Origin: Owenweeksia hongkongensis DSM 17368
GTDB lineage: Bacteria > Bacteroidota > Bacteroidia > Flavobacteriales > Schleiferiaceae
Assembly (NCBI RefSeq): GCF_000236705.1
Contig: NC_016599.1
Coordinates: 2,852,001 to 2,916,000, forward strand
Direction: 5' to 3'
Length of the DNA stretch: 64,000 nucleotides
Made by a program: the position numbers and the translations under genes. Under the pieces are notes generated by a model that was not told where the DNA came from, ran no database searches, and worked only from the letters and a program-made list of their open reading frames with translations. Below, piece by piece: positions 34,679-43,440 of the stretch (its first letter is position 1; the number at the start of each line of letters is the position of its first letter).

Positions 34679-34775
34679 AGTGCTAATCCGTAAGACCTGC
34701 GTTATCCGTGTCTACTTTCCATCACAGAGTTTAACGGGGCATTGCGCCCTTTGCGACTTAGCATGAAATCAATCC
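34679..34775. repeat. Family A interspersed sequence, copy 1
   Basis: The 34582-34933 gap holds no gene before the secA promoter. It carries CTGCGTTATCCGTGTCTACTT, CATCACAGAGTTTAAC and GCGCCCTTTGCGACTTAGC, which are degenerate matches to the repeat pieces at 45898-46166. Confidence 0.55.
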
Positions 34776-34879
34776 ACGCTTCTATTTTTCCAATTCTTAA
34801 AACCCACGAATTTTCAAATCCTTTTTTCGGCCCTTTTCCGCCAATAAGTCAGTAGCTTCGCTGAGGCACATTTTTAGTG

Positions 34880-34910
34880 TTTCAATACGCCATTAATATG
34901 GCTAAATTTG
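34880..34910 (+). promoter_or_regulatory. Candidate secA promoter
   Basis: TAAATTTG (34903-34910) matches the -7 consensus; TTTC at 34880-34883 lies 19 bp before it as a weak -33. The leader to the secA ATG would be under 20 nt. Confidence 0.6.
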
Positions 34911-34933
34911 CCACCCCTTGATAAAATGAAGAT

Positions 34934-37900
34934 ATGTTAGGTAATATTATAGAGAAGTTATTTGGCTCCAAAAGTGGCCGCGATATAAAAGAGCTGCAAC
35001 CCTTTGTAGATAAGGTAAAGGCCATTTTTCCAACGTACGAACCCCTTACTCATGATGAGCTTCGTGGAAAGACTTTAGAGTTCAAAAAAAGGATAGCTGA
35101 TAACATTACCGAAGAGACTTCGAGGATAGCTGAGCTTAAAGAAAAGCTGGAAACCGAAGAAGGCGTAGAAGCCAAAGAAGCGTTTTTCAATGAAATTGAC
35201 GCTTTGGAGCAAACTGCGTATGACAAAACTGAAAAGCTTTTGCTGGAAATGTTGCCCGAAGCTTTTGCTGTAGTAAAAGAAACAGGTCGCAGGTTTAGTG
35301 AAAGCGAAACCATGGAAGTTTCGGTTACTGATTTTGATAAAGAAGTGGCTTCATTTAGTGATGCGGTAGATGTGTCTGGCGATAAAGCTATTTGGAAAAA
35401 CAAGTGGACGGCAGCAGGAGCTGAGGTAAGTTGGAACATGGTGCATTACGATGTGCAGCTTATTGGTGGTAGCGTACTTCACAAGGGTAGCATTGCTGAG
35501 ATGGCCACGGGTGAGGGTAAAACTTTGGTGGCAACCTTGCCGGTATACCTTAATGCCCTTACGGGGAAAGGGGTTCACTTGGTAACCGTAAATAACTACC
35601 TGGCAATTCGAGATTCTGAGTGGATGGCGCCAATTTTCCAGTTTCATGGAATGTCTATCGACTGTATAGATAAGCACCAACCAAACTCTGACGAACGTAG
35701 AAAAGCATACTTAGCAGACATCACTTACGGTACCAATAACGAATTTGGTTTTGACTATTTGCGTGACAACATGTCTCGTAGTCCAAAAGATTTGGTACAG
35801 CGCAAGCACAATTATGCCATTGTGGATGAGGTGGATTCTGTATTGATTGATGATGCTCGTACGCCATTGATTATTTCGGGGCCAACCCCAAAAGGAGATT
35901 TACATGAATTTAATGAGCTGAAGCCTCACGTGGCTAAGCTTGTGGAAGCGCAGAGAGCATTGGCTGCAAAGGAGCTGAAAGAAGCCAAGCAACTTATTGC
36001 GAGTAGCGATAAAAAAGAAAAAGAAGAAGGCGCCAAAAAGTTGCTTCGCGCACATAGAGGTTTGCCTAAAAATAAAACCCTCATCAAGTTTTTGAGTGAA
36101 GAGGGAATGAAGACACTTTTGCAGAAGACTGAAAACTTCTACATGCAGGAGCAGTCTAAAAATATGCACATCATTGATGATGAATTGTATTTCACCATTG
36201 ATGAAAAGCAAAACCAAATTGACCTTACGGACAAAGGTATTGACCTGATTTCTCAAGGTACCGAGCGCAACTTCTTTATTATGCCTGATATTTCTACCGA
36301 GCTGGCTCAGCTGGAAGGTGAGGAAATGGAAGACATGGAGAAAGCCGCCAAGAAAGAGGAAATCATGCGCGACTTTGGTGTTAAGAGTGAGCGCATCCAT
36401 ACCATGAACCAGCTGCTAAAGGCGTATGCACTTTTTGAAAAAGATGTGGAATACGTGCTTATGGACAATAAGGTGAAAATTGTGGATGAGCAGACCGGTC
36501 GTATTATGGAAGGTCGTAGATATTCTGATGGTCTTCACCAAGCGATTGAAGCCAAGGAAAACGTGAAGATTGAGGCGGCTACGCAAACCTATGCCACGGT
36601 TACTTTGCAAAACTACTTCCGTATGTACAATAAGCTGAGCGGTATGACCGGTACGGCAGAAACGGAAGCTGGTGAATTTTTTGACATCTATAAATTGGAG
36701 GTTACGGTAATTCCTACCAACCGACCGATTGCCCGTGATGATAGACAAGATTTTGTTTTCAAAACAAAGCGTGAAAAGTACAATGCTGTAATTGAGGAGA
36801 TCAATACTTTGGTAGATGCAGGCCGCCCGGTTTTGGTGGGTACCACTTCCGTGGAAATATCTGAGTTGCTAAGCCGAGCATTGAAGCTTCGTAAAGTGCA
36901 GCACAACGTGCTTAACGCGAAGTTGCACCAAAAGGAAGCAGAAATTGTAGCCGGAGCAGGACAGCCAGGAGCAGTAACTATTGCTACCAACATGGCAGGT
37001 CGTGGTACGGATATTAAGCTTACGCCAGAAAGTAAAGCCGCAGGGGGGTTGGCCATCATCGGTACTGAGCGTCACGACTCTCGAAGAGTAGACCGCCAGT
37101 TGCGTGGTCGTGCGGGTCGTCAGGGAGATCCGGGTTCTTCACAGTTCTTTGTGTCTCTTGAAGATAACTTGATGCGCTTGTTTAACTCTGAGCGTGTGGC
37201 CAAACTGATGGACCGCATGGGTCTTAAGGAAGGTGAAGTTATTCAGCACTCTATGGTTTCAAAATCCATAGAGCGTGCGCAGAAAAAAGTAGAGGAAAAC
37301 AACTTCGGTATTCGTAAGCGTTTGCTTGAATATGATGATGTGATGAACTCACAGCGTGAGGTTATTTACAAACGTAGACGTCACGCACTTTATGGTGAGC
37401 GCCTTCAGGTGGATATTGCAAACATGTTCTTTGATACGGTACAGAGCATTGTTTCCGAGTATCAGGATATGAAAGACTTTGGAGGATTCCAGTTGGAATT
37501 AGCCCGCGTGTTTACCATGGAAACTCCGGTTTCTAAGGAAGACTTTGACAAAATGAAAGCTGAGGAATTGGTTCATAAATTATATGAATCGGTGCTTAAG
37601 TCTTACTCAGATAAAAACGAACGCATTGCTAAAATGGCCTATCCGGTTGTGAAGAATGTGTACGAAGATTCAAATAATAATTTTGAGAATATCGTGGTGC
37701 CATTTACCGATGGAGCCAAAGGTATTCAGGTGACAACCAATCTAGAGAAGGCTTACAAAACTGAAGGTAAGCACTTGATTCGCGATTTTGAAAAGAACAT
37801 TGTTCTGGCCATGATTGATGATAGCTGGAAGGAGCACCTTCGCGATATGGACGACTTGCGCCAAAGTGTACAGGGTGCAGTGTATGAGCAAAAAGATCCA

Positions 37901-38278
37901 CTTTTGATTTACAAGTTTGAGGCTTTCCAGCTTTTCAAAACTATGGTGGATAAGAGTAATAAGGAGATTGTTTCTTTCCTTTTCAAAGGGCAGTTACCAA
38001 GCCAGGATACTCAAGTGCAGCAGGCACAGGCACCAAAGCGTGCCAATTATGATAATCTTCAAACATCGCATGAGCAGTTGGAGTCATCTGGTGCAAATGA
38101 AACCAGAGAAGACCAGCCACGCGAGCGTCCAAAACCACAGCCTGTGGTGAGCGAAAAGACGCATGGCAGAAATGATGTGGTGACGATTCAAAACTTAACA
38201 ACTGGCGAAAAACAGGAAGTGAAGTTTAAAAAAGCAGAGCCAATGGTTCAGTCGCGTCAATGGATAATTATTGACTAG
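34934..38278 (+). CDS. secA: Preprotein translocase ATPase SecA
   Basis: 1114 residues; the ATPase motor that pushes unfolded preproteins through SecYEG. Motifs in order: Walker [11 protein letters not shown] (~residue 192), the [23 protein letters not shown] region (~298), [29 protein letters not shown], and [19 protein letters not shown] for motif VI. A Bacteroidota-type ~100-residue charged insertion follows the DEAD region. The tail ends [13 protein letters not shown]...QWIIID without the zinc-binding CxCxSGxxxxxCH element used for SecB and lipid contact elsewhere. SecA exports the T9SS cargo of this window to the periplasm first. Single-gene unit with its own terminator. Confidence 0.98.
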   Translation: MLGNIIEKLFGSKSGRDIKELQPFVDKVKAIFPTYEPLTHDELRGKTLEFKKRIADNITEETSRIAELKEKLETEEGVEAKEAFFNEIDALEQTAYDKTEKLLLEMLPEAFAVVKETGRRFSESETMEVSVTDFDKEVASFSDAVDVSGDKAIWKNKWTAAGAEVSWNMVHYDVQLIGGSVLHKGSIAEMATGEGKTLVATLPVYLNALTGKGVHLVTVNNYLAIRDSEWMAPIFQFHGMSIDCIDKHQPNSDERRKAYLADITYGTNNEFGFDYLRDNMSRSPKDLVQRKHNYAIVDEVDSVLIDDARTPLIISGPTPKGDLHEFNELKPHVAKLVEAQRALAAKELKEAKQLIASSDKKEKEEGAKKLLRAHRGLPKNKTLIKFLSEEGMKTLLQKTENFYMQEQSKNMHIIDDELYFTIDEKQNQIDLTDKGIDLISQGTERNFFIMPDISTELAQLEGEEMEDMEKAAKKEEIMRDFGVKSERIHTMNQLLKAYALFEKDVEYVLMDNKVKIVDEQTGRIMEGRRYSDGLHQAIEAKENVKIEAATQTYATVTLQNYFRMYNKLSGMTGTAETEAGEFFDIYKLEVTVIPTNRPIARDDRQDFVFKTKREKYNAVIEEINTLVDAGRPVLVGTTSVEISELLSRALKLRKVQHNVLNAKLHQKEAEIVAGAGQPGAVTIATNMAGRGTDIKLTPESKAAGGLAIIGTERHDSRRVDRQLRGRAGRQGDPGSSQFFVSLEDNLMRLFNSERVAKLMDRMGLKEGEVIQHSMVSKSIERAQKKVEENNFGIRKRLLEYDDVMNSQREVIYKRRRHALYGERLQVDIANMFFDTVQSIVSEYQDMKDFGGFQLELARVFTMETPVSKEDFDKMKAEELVHKLYESVLKSYSDKNERIAKMAYPVVKNVYEDSNNNFENIVVPFTDGAKGIQVTTNLEKAYKTEGKHLIRDFEKNIVLAMIDDSWKEHLRDMDDLRQSVQGAVYEQKDPLLIYKFEAFQLFKTMVDKSNKEIVSFLFKGQLPSQDTQVQQAQAPKRANYDNLQTSHEQLESSGANETREDQPRERPKPQPVVSEKTHGRNDVVTIQNLTTGEKQEVKFKKAEPMVQSRQWIIID

Positions 38279-38303
38279 ATAGAGTTAAACTCAAATATTT
38301 AGG

Positions 38304-38337
38304 AAGGCAATCTGAGAAATCGGGTTGCCTTTTTTTG
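38304..38337 (+). terminator. Rho-independent terminator of secA
   Basis: AAGGCAATC / GGTTGCCTT stem followed by a run of seven T, 25 bp after the secA stop. Confidence 0.88.
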
Positions 38338-38451
38338 TGTCGTCTATTGTCAACTTAGAAGTGGTTTATTTATTTAAGGTTAAAGCGAACATTATGTGTG
38401 GTAAATCCTTATTTTTAAAGGATTCACTAATAATCAAATAAACCAGATAAC

Positions 38452-38913
38452 ATGAAAAAGTACTTTATTCTTAGCATGGGGCTTAGCGTTACATTTGCAT
38501 TTACCTCTTGTAAATCAGCAGTAACAGCACAAGATGTTCTAAAGCAGGAAAGTAAAGCTAATGAAGCTACTGTAGAAGCTCAACAGGAGTTGATAGAATT
38601 AGCTCAAATGAAAGAGCAATATTCAGTAGATGGTGTAAAGGCTGAAATAAAGATTCTGAAAAAGGAAAAGTCAAAAATTGATAAGGATATTAAAAGTCTT
38701 GAGCAAGTATCAGAGTCAACTGCCGAAGCTACCAAAGGTTTATTGGGTGATTTGAAATCGAAAAGTGCTAGCATTTCAAAAAAGATAGAAACCCTAGAGG
38801 CACAGCCTAAAGAAAATTGGTCGGAATCTATTGAAAGTATTAATCAAAGCATACAAGAATTGCAGCAAGAAGTAAATGTAATTACTGCAAACATTAATAG
38901 AACGGAAGAATAA
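38452..38913 (+). CDS. Coiled-coil lipoprotein
   Basis: 153 residues. Signal peptide with lipobox FTSC (KKYFILSMGLSVTFAFTSC, Cys about 20), so lipid-anchored after LspA processing. The rest is almost wholly helical and highly charged, with heptad-like runs (ELIELAQMKEQY, IKILKKEKSKIDKDIKSLEQ, NQSIQELQQEVNVITANI): a rod or coiled-coil oligomer, perhaps a small Lpp-like or periplasmic spacer protein. No named family. Flanked by terminators of its own and of secA, hence monocistronic. An inverted repeat AATCCTT / AAGGATT lies 28-48 bp upstream. Confidence 0.75.
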   Translation: MKKYFILSMGLSVTFAFTSCKSAVTAQDVLKQESKANEATVEAQQELIELAQMKEQYSVDGVKAEIKILKKEKSKIDKDIKSLEQVSESTAEATKGLLGDLKSKSASISKKIETLEAQPKENWSESIESINQSIQELQQEVNVITANINRTEE

Positions 38914-38941
38914 AGTAGTTGAACTACAGTTGTTTACTAAG

Positions 38942-38967
38942 CCCTGGCACTTGTGCCGGGGTTTTTT
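38942..38967 (+). terminator. Rho-independent terminator
   Basis: CCCTGGCAC / GTGCCGGGG stem with a minimal loop followed by TTTTTT, 28 bp after the lipoprotein gene stop. Confidence 0.88.
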
Positions 38968-38974
38968 ATTTAAC

Positions 38975-38991
38975 TTTAGGGCAACCCTAAA
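38975..38991. promoter_or_regulatory. Perfect dyad upstream of the ECF sigma gene
   Basis: TTTAGGG-CAA-CCCTAAA is a perfect 7-bp inverted repeat with a 3-base spacer, 42 bp before the sigma factor ATG. It could be a regulator site or part of an autoregulated promoter. Confidence 0.4.
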
Positions 38992-39033
38992 TTAATTTCC
39001 CGTCTATATAAATGGGTACACTTTAAATTATTA

Positions 39034-39654
39034 ATGAATTCTAAGCCGGAACATAGCATCCATTTGGAAAACTTGGGGGCACTTGTGCCACCCAAAGAAT
39101 TCTTGCTCGACAACTCCGAGCAGGAGCTCATTGCTGCGTGTAAAGCCGGAAAGAGAGTGGCCCAAAAGCGCATTTATGAATTGTTTTCATCAAAAATGGT
39201 GTTTGTGTGCCGGAGGTATGCAAATGATATGGAGCAGGCAAGGGATTTTATGCATGATGGGTTTATAAAAGTATTTCTAAATATCAGCAAGTTTAGGGGA
39301 GACTCTTCCCTTGAAACCTGGATCACCCGAATTATGATTAATAACAGTATCACCTCAATTAAAAAAGAGGTGCGCAAGGGTATTAAGGTTAACATAGATG
39401 ACGTAAAGTTAAGCGAAAGTGAAACTTTTGATTATGAGCTGGAACGCAAGCAACCTATTTCGGCAAGGCAAGTCATAGATGCACTGGATAGTTTACCAAT
39501 AGGATACCGAACAGTGTTGAGTTTATATATTTTGGATGGATACACTCACAAAGAAATTGGTAGTGAGTTAGGGATTTCAGAAGGAACGTCAAAAAGCCAG
39601 CTGGCTAAGGGCAAGCGACTTTTGGCAAAAACGTTGAAGGACAAGTATCAGTGA
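39034..39654 (+). CDS. ECF-type RNA polymerase sigma factor
   Basis: 206 residues. Sigma region 2 lies at about 45-105 (YELFSSKMVFVCRRYANDMEQARDFMHDGFIKVFLNISKF is the span, with the DFMHDGF core and SLETWITRIMINN) and region 4 at about 145-200 (DALDSLPIGYRTVLSLY, HKEIGSELGISEGTSKSQL helix-turn-helix). No region 1.1 or 3, so group 4. A ~35-residue N-terminal extension before region 2 is longer than usual. The partner gene begins at or just past the stop, with a GTG overlapping the TGA, so the downstream membrane protein is probably its regulator. Confidence 0.93.
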   Translation: MNSKPEHSIHLENLGALVPPKEFLLDNSEQELIAACKAGKRVAQKRIYELFSSKMVFVCRRYANDMEQARDFMHDGFIKVFLNISKFRGDSSLETWITRIMINNSITSIKKEVRKGIKVNIDDVKLSESETFDYELERKQPISARQVIDALDSLPIGYRTVLSLYILDGYTHKEIGSELGISEGTSKSQLAKGKRLLAKTLKDKYQ

Positions 39655-39671
39655 GAAACGAGCAAAAAAAT

Positions 39672-41249
39672 ATGGAGGATTTTCTCAAGGAGAAATTAGG
39701 TCATGGTGAAGATAACTTCACCAATGATTGGCCAGCCTTTGAGCAAAAACTTGAGCGCGCTTTGTTTTTCAAACAGATGCGTGTTGGGGCTATGGTAAGC
39801 GTAGTGCTTATTTTACTTAGTATTGGTTTTTTCAGTAGTTCTTCTTTTTCAAGGTTTAATGTATTTCAAAGCGAAAGTAGCACCGAAGCCTACAGAGGGG
39901 ATGGTAGATATTCTGATTTTAATTCAGAAAGAAAAACCGCTAGAAACAACGATGCCGCGAGCAAAGTTGCTGCAATTAGCGAAGCTAATGAACAAGTTCA
40001 TGCCGAAATAAGACAGGAGGATGTGGCTGAAATCACGACTGCTTCTACAACAGAGTATACTGAAAACAGTAAGACCAAAATACCTAATGGTAAAGCGCAA
40101 ACTACTGTAGCTGCTGCTGATATTTACAAAGAGGAAAGTACCCCAAACATAAACGAACCAACTCCAGATACAGAAGATGGAGTTGTCTTTTTGACTAGTT
40201 CTACTGAGCAAAATTCTGTGAAAGAAAAACCCATTAATGTGGTTGTTTCAGAGGAGTCAGAAATCGTATCCATGGCGTCAAGTAAGGTGAACGCAGGAGA
40301 AGATGTGAGCTCAAGCTCACCTAGTGCAGATGATAGTGACGTTGCGATTCCTGAAAAAACTAGAGCCGTTGCTTCTCACGGCCAGGCATTGATTCCCGAT
40401 GGGCTAGAGTCGTCAAACTTTAAGGCTAATGTTAAGCCTATTGAGTTAATGGTAGATACACGTGATGTGAATAACATGAGTTTAAAGACTCCAATAATTC
40501 CGATGAAGTTGGTGCCTGCCAAAAAAGAAGCTTACGTGAGCCCTTTGCAAGAAAAGAAACCTTGGAGCTACTCTATTAAGGTTTATCCAAATTTCACTTA
40601 CAGAAAGTTTACCGTAGCAGCCAACAAGATGCCTTATATACATAGAGATTTTATTGATCAGGTAAAGGTTTCAGAAAGTGGTGGTTTTAGCTTGAATGTG
40701 GGTTTTGAGGCCAGCAAAAGAATAGGCCGAATTACTTACCTTAATGCAGGTGTGGAATATATCAGTTATAAAACTGAAGCCAACTTTGATTTTATGAATT
40801 ACCGGGATGCAGTGATTAATAATGAAAGCGGAAAAATAACCAGTTATGATTTTAGAAATGAGCCTGAGCACATCGTAATAGTAGATGCGAACAGGTATCA
40901 TTATTTAAATTTTCCACTTAGCATAGCTTACCGTCCATGGGCAACAGATCATGTGAGGTTAAATATTGAAGCTGGAGGTAGCTATATGTATTTTGTTAAA
41001 GCTAATGGACAGTCGATTGACTATCAAACTTTAGATATTATTGATTTATCTGAAAGAGATTATAGAAACAGTATGGCTTCTATTTGTCTAAAAGTAGGTG
41101 CCTCTTATCATGTTTCTGAAAGTTTTAATATTGGGATTGAACCTACCGTGGTTTATTTCTCCAATACCATTTACACTGAAGAATATCCATTTGAGGTGGT
41201 GCCTTATTCTGTGGGAGTAAACTTCAAATTACAAATGAAGTTGAACTAG
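39672..41249 (+). CDS. Membrane-anchored sigma-partner protein with C-terminal beta-barrel-like domain
   Basis: 525 residues from the ATG at 39672; an in-frame GTG at 39651 overlaps the sigma stop and cannot be excluded. Residues 1-35 are cytoplasmic and begin EDFLKEKLGHGEDNF, a pattern seen at the start of Bacteroidota proteins encoded after ECF sigma genes. A single span (AMVSVVLILLSIGFFSSSSF) follows, then ~230 residues of low-complexity Ser/Thr/Glu-rich linker and a ~200-residue beta-rich domain (WSYSIKVYPNFTYRKFTV ... YLNFPLSIAYRPW ... VGASYHVSESFNIGIEP) resembling small outer-membrane barrels. Inference: an anti-sigma-like sensor that reaches across the periplasm. Confidence 0.75.
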   Translation: MEDFLKEKLGHGEDNFTNDWPAFEQKLERALFFKQMRVGAMVSVVLILLSIGFFSSSSFSRFNVFQSESSTEAYRGDGRYSDFNSERKTARNNDAASKVAAISEANEQVHAEIRQEDVAEITTASTTEYTENSKTKIPNGKAQTTVAAADIYKEESTPNINEPTPDTEDGVVFLTSSTEQNSVKEKPINVVVSEESEIVSMASSKVNAGEDVSSSSPSADDSDVAIPEKTRAVASHGQALIPDGLESSNFKANVKPIELMVDTRDVNNMSLKTPIIPMKLVPAKKEAYVSPLQEKKPWSYSIKVYPNFTYRKFTVAANKMPYIHRDFIDQVKVSESGGFSLNVGFEASKRIGRITYLNAGVEYISYKTEANFDFMNYRDAVINNESGKITSYDFRNEPEHIVIVDANRYHYLNFPLSIAYRPWATDHVRLNIEAGGSYMYFVKANGQSIDYQTLDIIDLSERDYRNSMASICLKVGASYHVSESFNIGIEPTVVYFSNTIYTEEYPFEVVPYSVGVNFKLQMKLN

Positions 41250-41345
41250 TAGATATTCTTCTATTTGTCAACTATCACTCCTTTTTCTTGTTGATGCTTC
41301 AATACCTTCGGGTAGATTTTTCGTATATATTCAAAACCAATTGAA

Positions 41346-42101
41346 ATGAAAAGAATAGCATTGATAGTAATGAGCGTATTTATGGCTGGAAGCCTTGCCG
41401 CTCAGGATTATGTAGAAGTATCTAAAAACCTCCTCAAAGCCATGCGCGACAAAGACATGACGGAGGCTAAAAAATATGTAGACCAAATAGCCAATGGTAA
41501 CCCGGCAGACTTTAAAAAGCAAATAGACACTCAGGAAGAGAAATTGGCATTTTGGATTAATACGTATAATGGACTAATTCAATATGAGCTTACCAAAGAT
41601 CCTTCACAGTTTGATGATCGTGGTGATTTTTTTGGTGACGAAAACATCACAGTACTAGGCGAGAAGGTGAGTTTTGATAACCTCGAGCATGGTGTGATGC
41701 GCAGAAACACATCTAAATATTCAAAAGGATATTTTTCAAACCCCTTTAGTGGAGACTGGTACAAACAGTATCAGTTTGAAAAAATTGACTGGCGTATACA
41801 TTTTGCTCTAAACTGTGGAGCAGCCAGCTGTCCACCGGTGCGTATATATGATGATAAAACAATCTATCAGCAGCTAAATGCAAGTTCAAAGCAATACCTG
41901 GATAGCCAAGTAAAGTATGATAAAGAAGAGGAAGAAGTATATGCTCCCAAGCTTATGGACTGGTTTTCCGGTGATTTTGGAGGCTCGGATGGAGCACTTA
42001 AAATCCTAGAGAAAAACGGATATATACCTAGTACCGATGTGGATTTAGAGTTTAATGATTACGATTGGACCTTAAAGTTGGGAACCTTCTATAAGGACTA
42101 A
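41346..42101 (+). CDS. DUF547 domain exported protein
   Basis: 251 residues. Signal peptide ALIVMSVFMAGSLAAQ, then the DUF547 domain with its two signatures LAFWINTYNGLIQY (about residues 65-78) and HFALNCGAASCPPVRIY (about 150-166). The conserved Cys and His make a papain-like (transglutaminase-like) fold plausible for this family, but no activity is established. Likely periplasmic. Its function is unknown. A TACCTTCG at 41303-41310 may be a -7 element. It converges on the aminotransferase gene with six bases between stops. Confidence 0.88.
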   Translation: MKRIALIVMSVFMAGSLAAQDYVEVSKNLLKAMRDKDMTEAKKYVDQIANGNPADFKKQIDTQEEKLAFWINTYNGLIQYELTKDPSQFDDRGDFFGDENITVLGEKVSFDNLEHGVMRRNTSKYSKGYFSNPFSGDWYKQYQFEKIDWRIHFALNCGAASCPPVRIYDDKTIYQQLNASSKQYLDSQVKYDKEEEEVYAPKLMDWFSGDFGGSDGALKILEKNGYIPSTDVDLEFNDYDWTLKLGTFYKD

Positions 42102-42107
42102 TCTACG

Positions 42108-43256
42108 CTAGCCAATATTTTTTAATAGAGACCCTGCCTTGTGCAGGGTTTCTTCATTTTTGGCAAAACAAAAACGAAGCACATGATGCTCCTGCGGAAT
42201 GTGATAAAATACACTCATAGGTATAGAAGCCACAAAGTGTTTGGTGGTCAATTCCTTTGCAAATTCCACTTCATTCTTATCGCTTATCGCGGAATAATCT
42301 AAAAGTTGAAAGTATGTTCCTTTGGAAGGAAGAGGCTTAAAGCCTGAGCCCTCAATGGCTTTCAAAAAAGTATTTCTCTTGCCCTCATACATGGCAGAAA
42401 TTTCCAGTCTTTCTTGATGCTGTAGATATTCGGCAATAGCATACTGCATTGGTGTATTCACCGCAAATACCATGTATTGATGCACTTTTCTAAACTCCGC
42501 CATAAGTTGAGCCGGTGCGGCACAATAGCCCAGTTTCCATCCGGTAACGTGAAGCGATTTACCAAAAGAACCAATCTTAAAGCTACGCTCAGCCAAAGCT
42601 GGGAAGCTAGAAGCCGAATGGTGCTCATTTCCATCAAATACAATGTTCTCATATACTTCATCCGAAAGGATAAGCATATTAGTTCCTTCCACAATTTCTT
42701 GTAATTGTACCAAATCCTCTTTGCTAATAAGCGTTGCGCTAGGATTGTGAGGGGTGTTTATAATGATGAGCTTGGTACGGTGCGTCATCTGTTTTTTGAA
42801 AATGTCCCAGTTGATATTATAGTTGGGAAATTCCAGTTGTACAAAAATGGGTGTTCCACCGTTTAGCTCTACCATAGGGGCATAACAATCGTAGGCAGGG
42901 GTAAAGATGATGACTTCATCGCCCTCGCGCACACAGCAACTAATGGCTGCTGCTATAGCCTCAGTGGCTCCATGAGTAATGGTTACTTCATTTTCGGGAT
43001 TATAGCTGTGACCTGTTTGGCGCTGAACCATATCACTTACTACCTGGCGAAGCTCAGGAACACCGGGCATTGGTGCGTATTGATTTAATCCGCGATGCAT
43101 GTACTTGTTTACCAAATCAAGCAATACAGGATCAGTCTCAAAATCAGGGAAACCCTGAGAAAGATTGATGGCATTATGCTCGGCAGCCAAAGCTGACATT
43201 ACCGAAAATATGGTGTCTCCCGTATTCGGAAGCTTACTCTTTATGGTTTGTGACAT
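42108..43256 (-). CDS. Class I aminotransferase, methionine/kynurenine aminotransferase-like
   Basis: 382-residue fold-type I PLP enzyme. NLSQGFPDFETDP, GLNQYAPMPGVPELRQ, NTPHNPSA and SFGKSLHVTGWKLGYC (Schiff-base Lys in the last, about residue 230) are exactly the pattern of the YbdL / kynurenine aminotransferase group, which transaminates methionine, glutamine and aromatic amino acids using 2-oxo acids. A methionine-salvage role is usual in Bacteroidota; a kynurenine role is possible given the aminomuconate-type genes at 47-49 kb, but not shown. A TAAATTTG (43332-43325) upstream may be its -7 element. Confidence 0.92.
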   Translation of the reverse strand: MSQTIKSKLPNTGDTIFSVMSALAAEHNAINLSQGFPDFETDPVLLDLVNKYMHRGLNQYAPMPGVPELRQVVSDMVQRQTGHSYNPENEVTITHGATEAIAAAISCCVREGDEVIIFTPAYDCYAPMVELNGGTPIFVQLEFPNYNINWDIFKKQMTHRTKLIIINTPHNPSATLISKEDLVQLQEIVEGTNMLILSDEVYENIVFDGNEHHSASSFPALAERSFKIGSFGKSLHVTGWKLGYCAAPAQLMAEFRKVHQYMVFAVNTPMQYAIAEYLQHQERLEISAMYEGKRNTFLKAIEGSGFKPLPSKGTYFQLLDYSAISDKNEVEFAKELTTKHFVASIPMSVFYHIPQEHHVLRFCFAKNEETLHKAGSLLKNIG

Positions 43257-43440
43257 GCGGATGTTTGTGAGGATAAGAATTATGGTTCAGGTATTAGCAA
43301 AGGCGACTCCCCTAAATCGCGCGGCAAATTTAGCAAAGTACTTCTACTTAGCTATAGCTTAATACTATTCTTTAATAGCTATTTGAAGTATGGTGGTGGG
43401 AAAAATGGTCTTCGTAATTTCACCGCAAAATTTAAGCATT

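Noticed and set aside
43390-43440. ATG start of uup 17 codons upstream of the chosen GTG
   Set aside because: The added residues are not like the family N-terminus; NYLSVENISKSFG begins right after the GTG.
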